A stretch of 35,039 bases of DNA from Caldifarciminota bacterium (GTDB lineage: Bacteria; Hydrothermota; Hydrothermia; UBA1063; CAJXJZ01): assembly GCA_027038175.1 (NCBI GenBank), contig JALVYB010000061.1, positions 1 to 35,039 of the forward strand, read 5' to 3'. The position numbers and the translations under genes were made by a program. The notes below the pieces were generated by a model, which searched no databases, had not been told where the DNA came from, and saw only the letters and a list, made by a program, of their open reading frames with translations. Positions within the stretch are counted from its first letter, which is position 1; each line of letters starts with the position of its first letter. Below, piece by piece: positions 8,692-16,400 of the stretch.

Positions 8692-10416
8692 ATGATATTT
8701 TCCACAACTGTACTTATTATAGTGGGACTTCTTGTGTACCTCTTCTTTTACAATACCTATGGAAAAGCCCTGGAACGAGACGTTGTAAGGGCAGATGACT
8801 CAAATCCAACCCCTGCACATAGATTGTACGATGGTGTTGACTACGTCCCTGCTGTCAATAAATGGGTTCTATTTGGGCATCATTTTGCGTCAATTGCTGG
8901 CGCCGCTCCGATAGTGGGACCTGCAATTGCAATGGCATGGGGATTTGTTCCTGCACTCCTCTGGATATGGTTTGGTAATATCTTCGTTGGCGCAGTTCAC
9001 GACTATCTTGCCCTTTCCGCATCAATGAGACACGATGGAAAATCCATTCAGTGGATAGCAGGGAAACTCATGTCAGAAAGAACCGGCAAAGTTTTTGAAA
9101 TTTTTATACTGTTTACTCTTATTCTGGTTGTGGCTGCATTTTCAGCTATTCTTGGTAATATATTTCACAAACAACCCCAGGTGCCCTCTGCATCTTTATT
9201 CTTCATAATTGATGCCCTTATTGTAGGAGTCATGATTTACAGGCTAAAAATAAACCTTTCCATTTCTACCATTGTTGGACTTTTGCTCCTTGCGCTCTCT
9301 ATATGGCTTGGACTCAGACTTCCGCTTCATTTCTCCTATCACACATGGCTCGTGGTACTGCTTATATACATAGTGCTCGCCTCTGCAATGCCTGTCTGGA
9401 TACTCCTTCAGCCAAGAGATTATTTAAACGCATATATTTTATGGTTTGGCCTTTTTCTTGGTGGCATTGCCCTAATATTTGTTGCAAAAAAGCTCGTATT
9501 ACCCGCTTTTACGAGTTTCAGCGCCCCAGTCATTGGTGGTAAACCATCTCCATTCTGGCCCCTTATACCGCTTATCATTGCCTGTGGTTCCCTATCAGGA
9601 TTTCACGCAATAGTTGGTTCGGGTACTACATCAAAACAGATAGATAAAGAAACAGATGCTCTTTTGATTGGTTACGGAGGGATGTTTACAGAGGGATTTT
9701 TATCCACAATTGTTGTGGTTTCAATTGGCGCCTTTGGCATGCTGGTGCTCTCCTCTGCAGGGTATAATATATTCAGAGATGCCCACACCTTTTCTTTGAA
9801 GTATCTACCATCCATTAAAGAAATAGGGGGACCTGTGGGTATTTTCGCAAAATCCTATGCAGAGGCAGTTTCACGGGTTTTCCACCTCTCAAAGCACTTT
9901 ATCGTTGTGTTCGCCTCTTTGTGGGTATCTGCCTTTGCCCTCACAACCCTTGATACAACAAACAGAATTGGCAGATACGTTGTTACAGAACTTTCAGAGC
10001 CACTAAAAGATACCCATAAAGGCCTCTATTCAATTCTTACAAACAGATGGATTGCATCTCTTATACCTGCAACCCTTGGTATATGGCTCGCATGGAAGGG
10101 TGCATGGCAGATTATCTGGCCCGCATTTGGAGGCGCTAACCAGATGCTTGCTTCAATCGCACTCCTTACTGCCACATTGTGGGTTTACAAAGAACAGAAG
10201 GTAGAAATGAAGTACACATGGCTTGTCCTCGCACCTGCTCTGTTTTTGTGGATAACAGTTACACTTGCACTCCTGTGGTATCTTGTGGTGGCTATCCCGG
10301 GCTATTTTGAAAAGAGTCTTACACAGGCTATTGTGCTGATTGTATTCATTGTAGGTATGCTCATACTGAACTTTTTGCTCATTTACGATTTTAAAAAGGC
10401 GATGCGTAAAAGTTGA
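8692..10416 (+). CDS. cstA: CstA-family carbon starvation transporter
   Basis: This 574-residue membrane protein of the CstA family imports peptides and/or pyruvate in characterised bacteria. Family hallmarks are VPAVNKWVLFGHHFASIAGAAPIVGPAIA near residue 50 (given here in pieces: VPAVNKWVLFGHHF, then ASIAGAAPIVGPA), GAVHDYLALSASMRHDGKS, SGFHAIVGSGTTSKQI, and DTTNRIGRY. About 15 hydrophobic segments are apparent. The length is shorter than E. coli CstA (about 700) but typical of the shorter clade. GGAGG precedes the ATG by a few bases. Its stop codon overlaps the TTG start of a small protein gene that in turn overlaps an ATPase gene, so the three are one translation-coupled unit. No YbdD-like partner is present. 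Confidence 0.95.
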   Translation: MIFSTTVLIIVGLLVYLFFYNTYGKALERDVVRADDSNPTPAHRLYDGVDYVPAVNKWVLFGHHFASIAGAAPIVGPAIAMAWGFVPALLWIWFGNIFVGAVHDYLALSASMRHDGKSIQWIAGKLMSERTGKVFEIFILFTLILVVAAFSAILGNIFHKQPQVPSASLFFIIDALIVGVMIYRLKINLSISTIVGLLLLALSIWLGLRLPLHFSYHTWLVVLLIYIVLASAMPVWILLQPRDYLNAYILWFGLFLGGIALIFVAKKLVLPAFTSFSAPVIGGKPSPFWPLIPLIIACGSLSGFHAIVGSGTTSKQIDKETDALLIGYGGMFTEGFLSTIVVVSIGAFGMLVLSSAGYNIFRDAHTFSLKYLPSIKEIGGPVGIFAKSYAEAVSRVFHLSKHFIVVFASLWVSAFALTTLDTTNRIGRYVVTELSEPLKDTHKGLYSILTNRWIASLIPATLGIWLAWKGAWQIIWPAFGGANQMLASIALLTATLWVYKEQKVEMKYTWLVLAPALFLWITVTLALLWYLVVAIPGYFEKSLTQAIVLIVFIVGMLILNFLLIYDFKKAMRKS

Positions 10417-10667
10417 ATGTAATAGAGATTCTAAAGGCATTTTTCAAAGAAAAGGCTTTTTCTTTCTACGATGCTGAAACTCAGGAAAAGGAAAAACTCT
10501 TCTCCTTTCTCCTTTTTGGATGGATTTTAGGCTTTCCCATGCCATCCTCCCTTCTTTCTCTGAAACTTTTGCCCTATGCAGATGAGGAAATCTCAAAACT
10601 CCTTCTTATAGTGAGAGACCTTGATGACCAGTTTGGTAAGGCACTTGGACAGTTTGACATAGACTGA
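10413..10667 (+). CDS. Small helical protein in the cstA operon
   Basis: This 84-residue protein of unknown function is predicted to be mostly alpha-helical and soluble or peripherally membrane-bound, with a hydrophobic middle (FSFLLFGWILGFPMPSSLLS). The only start that fits the upstream gene is TTG at 10413, which overlaps the cstA stop (TTGA); the nearby ATG at 10417 is followed at once by a stop. The end overlaps the ATPase start by one base (TGATG). It is in the place where E. coli carries the unrelated YbdD. I recall small proteins next to cstA and ATPase genes annotated as cory-CC-star, but cannot confirm membership. It may be a CstA subunit or an adaptor between transporter and ATPase. 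Confidence 0.75.
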   Translation: MNVIEILKAFFKEKAFSFYDAETQEKEKLFSFLLFGWILGFPMPSSLLSLKLLPYADEEISKLLLIVRDLDDQFGKALGQFDID

Positions 10668-11479
10668 TGAAGGTATTTGTTGTCGGGAAAGGCGGAACAG
10701 GTAAATCCACAGTCTCAGTGGCACTTTCGCTTATTTTAAAGGAAAAGGGGGTAAAGGTCATTTCCCTTGACCCTGCTCACAACATAAAGGATATTCTATC
10801 ATACGGTACTGTGCAAGGTATAGAGGTAGTAGAACCTGATTTTGACGAAGAACTAAAGAAATACCTTAAAAAACTCACAGACACGATGAAAAAAGAGGCA
10901 TTCAGATACCTGACTCTTTTTAACCTTGAAAACCTTGTGGACACCCTTAGATACTCACCCGGAACAGAGGAACACATGCTCCTTGAAGCAATAGAAAAGC
11001 ACCTATCTGATAGTGAGAACGTGGTATTTGATACCCCACCAACAGGACTATTTCTTAAGGTACTTGGTCTTCTTGACAGCAATATTCTGTGGATTTCACG
11101 GCTTATAAAGATACGTGAGGACATTGTAAAAAGGAAAAACCTGAAAGACGACAGGATACTTGAACTTTTAAACGTAGAATTTGCAAAACTTAATTCTCTC
11201 AAAGAAAACCTTTTGAAAAACGCCGTCTTCATTAATGTAATGAACGAAGATGCACTTTCTCTAAGGGAAAGCAAAAGAATAATTACCTTCCTCAGAAAAA
11301 GAGGTTACAGGGTAATCTTAAACATAGTAAACAAAAGCAGTACGACACAAACTTTCTTTGAAAACATAAAGCATATAAACATCCCACCCATTTCCGGGAA
11401 CCCATACAACATAGCGTCCGGGACATCCAGACTACTTGAGGAAATAATAAAGGAGGTAAATGATGAATCTCTTGATTAG
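10667..11479 (+). CDS. ArsA/Get3-like ATPase in the cstA operon
   Basis: This 270-residue P-loop ATPase is of the SIMIBI/ArsA type. It has a deviant Walker A GKGGTGKST (residues 7-15) with the signature lysine, a switch I region SLDPAHN (about 34-40) typical of ArsA and Get3, and a switch II/Walker B FDTPPTG (about 120-126). It is a single-domain protein, whereas E. coli ArsA has two domains, so it probably works as a homodimer. No arsenic genes are nearby; its overlap with the cstA/small-protein pair suggests ATP-dependent regulation, assembly or energisation of the CstA transporter, which is an inference. It overlaps the next gene by 17 bases. Confidence 0.85.
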   Translation: MKVFVVGKGGTGKSTVSVALSLILKEKGVKVISLDPAHNIKDILSYGTVQGIEVVEPDFDEELKKYLKKLTDTMKKEAFRYLTLFNLENLVDTLRYSPGTEEHMLLEAIEKHLSDSENVVFDTPPTGLFLKVLGLLDSNILWISRLIKIREDIVKRKNLKDDRILELLNVEFAKLNSLKENLLKNAVFINVMNEDALSLRESKRIITFLRKRGYRVILNIVNKSSTTQTFFENIKHINIPPISGNPYNIASGTSRLLEEIIKEVNDESLD

Positions 11480-12335
11480 CGCAATTTTAGTTTTATCAGG
11501 GAATATTAATACAATCCGCATACGTGTTCAGGGAATAACGCGAACGTTTGCCTTTTATGTGCCTCCTTCATACAATAGAAAAAACTCACTTCCTCTGGTC
11601 TTAGTTTTACATGGTGGAGGTGGCTCACACAGAAGCATTTTAAGACAGACAAAATACAGGTTTAATACCCTTGCTGACAATTACGGATTCATAGCCATTT
11701 ATCCAGACGCCTTTGAGAGACACTGGAACGACGGGCGTGGACTTGAAAGATACCGCTCGCAGAGAGAAAACATAAACGACGTGTTGTTTATACAGTCAAT
11801 AATAGATACGCTGGCTAAAATATATCCAGTTGACACAGAGAGAATATTTGCAACAGGCGTGTCCAATGGTGGACTTATGAGCATGAGACTGGGATGCGAA
11901 TTAAAACTGGTAAAGAAAATTGCCCCGGTTGTAGCCCTTATGCCTATAAAGCTAATGAAACAATGCAAACCATATCATCCCGTGGATGTGCTGTTCCTTA
12001 TAGGGAAGAAAGACCCCCTCGTTCCATTTGAGGGAGGAGATATTCATTTTAGAAGATTGAGACTTGGCGTTGTAGCATCATGGGACAGTACACTCTCTTT
12101 CTGGGCTAAGGTCAATGGGTGCAGTGCAGATAGAAAAGAAGAGACACATGAAGGTATTACACGTATTCTTTACTCCGGATGTAAAGCACAGACTATAATG
12201 TATATATTTAACAATGGCGGACACACCCTGCCTGGAGGAAGAAGCAATTTGCCAGAATTTATAGTCGGAAAAACAGTTAAAAACTTCATGGCTACAGATT
12301 CAATCATAAAATTCTTCCTGGAATCTGAAAAATGA
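11463..12335 (+). CDS. Secreted CE1-type esterase / polyhydroxyalkanoate depolymerase-like hydrolase
   Basis: This alpha/beta hydrolase of about 290 residues belongs to the LpqC/feruloyl esterase/PHB depolymerase group. It has an N-terminal signal sequence (MNLLISAILVLSG), a strand and oxyanion segment LPLVLVLHGGGGSH, nucleophile Ser134 in GVSNGG, an acidic residue in GKKDPLVPF and a catalytic His in NNGGHTLPGG. These enzymes cleave esters in plant polysaccharides or polyesters outside the cytoplasm; the exact substrate is unknown. Two ATGs occur in tandem (11460 and 11463). The AGGAGG at 11451-11456 gives three bases of spacing to the first and six to the second, so the second is preferred. 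The start lies within the ATPase gene and the end overlaps the HAD gene (ATGA). Confidence 0.85.
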   Translation: MNLLISAILVLSGNINTIRIRVQGITRTFAFYVPPSYNRKNSLPLVLVLHGGGGSHRSILRQTKYRFNTLADNYGFIAIYPDAFERHWNDGRGLERYRSQRENINDVLFIQSIIDTLAKIYPVDTERIFATGVSNGGLMSMRLGCELKLVKKIAPVVALMPIKLMKQCKPYHPVDVLFLIGKKDPLVPFEGGDIHFRRLRLGVVASWDSTLSFWAKVNGCSADRKEETHEGITRILYSGCKAQTIMYIFNNGGHTLPGGRSNLPEFIVGKTVKNFMATDSIIKFFLESEK

Positions 12336-13036
12336 AAGGACTCAAAGTAATAACATTTGACGGTGATGGTACGTTGTGGGATTTTAAAAAAGCCATGCGC
12401 AAATCTCTTTCAAAGATTGTAGAGATTTTAAAGGAAAGATTCCCTGAAAAGGCAGAAAAAATTGATATTGACACCCTTATCAGGATAAGGAATGAGGTAG
12501 CTGAAAACACGAAAGGGAAATTTATAAACCTTGAAGAAGTGCGGAGAAGGTCTTTTGACGAGACTCTGAGGAGACTGGGGATATTCACAAAGGAGTTTTC
12601 AGATTACCTAAGTGAAGTTTATTTCAGGGAGAGATACAGACAGGTTGAAATCTATGAAGATACAGTGCCTGTAATAAAAGAACTGCGGAAAAGATACAAG
12701 GTAGGGATTATAAGCAACGGGAACACATACCCTGAAAAGATAGGACTTGAAAGAGAACTTTTTGACTTTATGATATATGCGGAGACTGTCGGCGTTTCGA
12801 AACCAGACCATGAGATTTTTCACATTGCCATGGAGAGAGCCGGAGTAAGCCCTCAAGAGATGATACACGTCGGAGATTCAATAGAGGATGACATAATTCC
12901 AGCGACAGAACTGGGAATAAAGAGTGTTCTAATAGTAAGGGATGAAGAAGAAAACAGAACACAGGATATAATCCCTGACAACGTAAAAATAATCAGAAAC
13001 CTTTATGAACTGAAAAATCTGATTTTTAATGGTTAA
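12332..13036 (+). CDS. HAD-family hydrolase (phosphatase)
   Basis: This is a 234-residue haloacid dehalogenase-superfamily phosphatase. It shows motif I FDGDGTLWD (residues 7-15, nucleophilic Asp and acid/base Asp), an alpha-helical cap domain (about 20-95), motif II IISNGN (about 127-132), the motif III lysine in VSKPD (about 152) and motif IV HVGDSIEDDI (about 170-179). The layout is that of the class-C1 cap group including phosphoglycolate and nucleotidase-like phosphatases. The substrate cannot be inferred. It overlaps the esterase stop codon by four bases (ATGA) and ends the plus-strand run starting with cstA. Confidence 0.9.
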   Translation: MKGLKVITFDGDGTLWDFKKAMRKSLSKIVEILKERFPEKAEKIDIDTLIRIRNEVAENTKGKFINLEEVRRRSFDETLRRLGIFTKEFSDYLSEVYFRERYRQVEIYEDTVPVIKELRKRYKVGIISNGNTYPEKIGLERELFDFMIYAETVGVSKPDHEIFHIAMERAGVSPQEMIHVGDSIEDDIIPATELGIKSVLIVRDEEENRTQDIIPDNVKIIRNLYELKNLIFNG

Positions 13037-13198
13037 AAGCCTCCTCTTATTCGCAAGTATCCTTTTAACTCTTAGAGATTTAATAATGCCTATAAAAGTT
13101 TAAATATTGACATTGCTGGCTTAAATAGAGGTGTTTATTTCGTCAGTCTGAAGGCACAAAATCATCTCATGCAAGGTAGATTCATCAAAACAAGGTAA
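13029..13198 (+). pseudogene. Hollowed-out gene of a secreted protein (signal peptide and C-terminal sorting tail only)
   Basis: An ATG at 13029, overlapping the HAD stop, opens a frame starting MVKSLLLFASILLTL, a typical signal peptide, which ends at a stop after only 24 codons. In another frame, 13076-13198 encodes a segment with LNIDIAGLNRGVYFVSLKA and a final GRFIKTR before TAA. This strongly resembles the last strands of the C-terminal sorting (PorSS/T9SS type A or FlgD-like) domain that ends many secreted proteins, including the giant protein downstream. The simplest reading is a secreted protein gene that lost its whole middle by deletion, leaving start and end joined out of frame. The frames and translation are seen directly; the history is inferred. 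Confidence 0.65.
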
Positions 13199-13204
13199 AA
13201 ATCC

Positions 13205-13230
13205 AAGGAGGAGGGAGTACCTCCTCCTTT
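13205..13230 (+). terminator. Intrinsic terminator after the cstA-HAD operon and remnant
   Basis: A perfect ten-base-pair stem (13205-13214 with 13220-13229, AAGGAGGAGG paired with CCTCCTCCTT) encloses a five-base loop. It is followed by only a short T run, so efficiency may be moderate. Confidence 0.75.
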
Positions 13231-13366
13231 ACTCAACTCTCCAGGTGTTCAGTTTTACGACACCCCTGAGGTTATATGAGGTATTCATAATAACCTTAAA
13301 ATACAGGCATTCTGCATTATAAAAAGAAGGGTTGCAAATCCTCTCCGTATTCTTAAAGCTCCCACC

Positions 13367-13395
13367 TTGACTTTCTATAATTTGAAGTATATAAT
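13367..13395 (+). promoter_or_regulatory. Promoter of the giant secreted protein gene
   Basis: TTGACT (13367-13372), a 17-base spacer and TATAAT (13390-13395) form a near-consensus housekeeping promoter. Transcription would start near 13402, leaving a leader of only about 13 bases, nearly all of it Shine-Dalgarno sequence. The preceding 13231-13366 contains no gene that I can support. Confidence 0.8.
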
Positions 13396-13414
13396 ACGAA
13401 AAAAAGGAGGGGGT

Positions 13415-16400
13415 ATGAGAAAATTTCCCTTCATTGTTTTTCTTTATTTATTTTTTGTTTCATCTCTTTCTGCATTTGATGGGCAGGGCGGAGCCATGTT
13501 TATGCTTACAGATGACGCAACAGGGTTCTGGCCCCAGCCGATTGATGTGGACCTTTCAGTGAAAGACCCTACAAAAACCCAGAGGGTGTACGCTGAAATT
13601 CAATGTGGAGCCACACCTTACAGAGTGGAGTCGCTTGCAGGACTGAAGGCCCTGTGGTGGAGAGACTCTGTAATACCGGGTGATACCTTCAACCTCTACC
13701 TCGTATTCACCACAAGAGAAATGCCTGATAGGTATGAGCTTTACTCTAACTATGGTCTTGGATTTTCCTTTGGGAGTGATTCAAGACCTATATGGACAAT
13801 ATGGGGTGGATGGGGACCGTGGGTACCGGGACCATCCCTTGGCATTGATTTTGACCTTCACATACAGGAAAATGGGCTTCCTCCAATGAAGAACGAGCCT
13901 GCCCTTAAAGGAGACGATGTGGTTGATTTTTTGAGTCTCATGCCTGATATTGAATTTAAGAAAAGAAACGGTACCCTGAGGGATGCAACAGGCAAAAAAA
14001 TAAGCGCCGGACTCGGTGATTTAATAGGTCTATTTGACATAGCCTCCATTAGAATGTCAGGTGGTCTCAAGGTGGATGATGGCCACATTATGGCTAAAAT
14101 AGAGGCCGGTGGTGCTCTGAGATTAAACAACGGGAGTTATAGTCTTCTTGACTGGCAGTTCAGGGCAGATACGCTGGTACTAAAGATCGCTGTTGATAGT
14201 TACGCTCATGTGGGGGACCCGGGATGGATTGTTATCAAAGACGTGGCTTACTATTATGAACTCTATAGAAGGATTGGCATGGTTCTTCAATCATTCGGCC
14301 AGACCGTAGCATCAACTTACTGGATTAACAACGATAGATACGAATATCTTGGCACAAAAACTGCCACTACACCTATGAAAAAAGTAATCAATATACCGGT
14401 CACAGGCTATCCTGACAATAGTGTGGATATAGTGGTATCAGAGATTCTTCTTGAGCCAACTGATGGACATGGACGTGACCTGGACAGACCAGAGCGTGAC
14501 GGAGAAACAGGGATAATTGCTGTTGTATGTAATGACGGACCAAATCCTGCACAAAAAGTTTATTTTGAGGAAATCATCAGCCCGGACACCCTCATGGGCA
14601 TAGAAGACACCTTTATAGGAGGACCTCATCCTATAGGTCCAGGTGTATGCGATACAGTCTACCTTCCACCAATAGACCCTCAAACCAATATAGGATACAG
14701 ACCTGTTATTATACACGCATATACTGATACAAGTTCACAGGACATAGACACAACCAATAATATTCTTTCCAGAAACGTGTTTATTTATCCCAAACACCTT
14801 GATTTCAGTGTGAAGGTATGGGATAGTCTTACGTCCGGGGACATCACAAATCTTATAGACAGGGTCACACTGAAGAGCCCGGAAGGGATTGTTGAGCTCG
14901 CATACGATAGCGTAAACGGTTATTTTTCTGGTAGAGTTGTGGAGAACACCGATATAACCGTAACTGCAATACCCGATTCTATGGACACACTCCGCTTTGG
15001 AAAATCAATAGAACTCAACTCATCTGCATTTTTGTACAATACGCGGCTTAATATATACCTCTCCCGATACGGCAAGGTTGCAGGAAGGGTTCTATCACCT
15101 TACGGCTCACCTGTTGACAGTGTAAGGTTGAAACTGGGGGTACAGATGACAACAACCGACAGCAATGGTTATTTCTGCTTCAGCCAGGTTATTCCAGCAA
15201 TTGATACGGATTCAATTTACTACGTTGTAGCCCGTCATGACCTCTTTCAGGCAGATTCTGTTCCTGTTGTGGTACATCCGGCAGAGAGCATATACGTAAC
15301 ACTTCAACCAGCCTCAGTAGATTCAGAGGCACCCAAGGGAAGTATAAAAATTATCGGTTCAAGTTATGATGGCACGTACACAATCTCTCCCAACGTACAT
15401 CTTGAGTTAACAGGCAGGGACGATATATCCTGGGTAAGTGCAGTTGAAATTAAAAATCCAGGAGGGACCTGGCAGAGATTTGACTTTTCCAATACAGATA
15501 CTCTATCCAGCATACCTACCATGACCATTCCATGGACCATAAGCCCGAGGGATACCCTGAATGAATATGAGTACGTTTACGCAAGATTTATTGACATGGC
15601 AAATAACGTCTCTGATTCTGTAATGGACTCCATTCTATACGTTCAGAGAGGTCCAACGGTAACTTCCCTTACCATAAATGGGGGAGCTTCCATCACGGAT
15701 TCAAGGGACATTACCCTGTCTTTCAGTGTGGAAGATTCACTATTCAGTCCCGTAATTTATCAGGTTGACTGCGATGGACAGTGGTCCTCTCCCAAACCAT
15801 ATATTTCAAACAGCACAAACTGTAATCTTTCCGCAGGAGACGGATATAAAACGGTCCGCATAAGATTTCTCAATGAAGCCTGTGTATGGGGAGAGGTAAA
15901 AGAAGCTCACATAACCCTTTCCACGCAAGCTTCCTTGCTTATAAACAATGGAGACGACTATACTCACTCAAGCACAGTAGACCTTAATATATGGGGCGCT
16001 GAAACGTACATAATAAACAACCTTGATAGCATCAACGGCAACTGGAATTACTATCCTGTGGCACAGACTTTCATACCCCATACTGACACAATAAGGAAAA
16101 TACTCTTATATATCAGTGTTGACAGCCCCACAGTTGTGGCTATTATGAATTACGATACTATAGATGCATGGAGTATTCAGCCCACAACAGAACTCGGAAG
16201 TTTTGTGATAGAATCGGATCCAGGAGGTGAATATTCCTACACCTTTAACCCGGGAATACCTGTGGATAGCCTCAAAAGTTATGCAATAGTGGTGTATGAT
16301 GAAAATCTGGGAATTGACGGAACCGAGGTTTATTTCGACCTTGCCCTCAATTCGGGACAATACACAGATGGTAAACTTTATTACAACGCAGGTAAAAATG

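Noticed and set aside
13367-13414. Longer start (TTG at 13367) for the giant secreted protein
   Set aside because: It lies inside the -35 box of the promoter, has no ribosome binding site, and would put 16 residues before a normal signal peptide.
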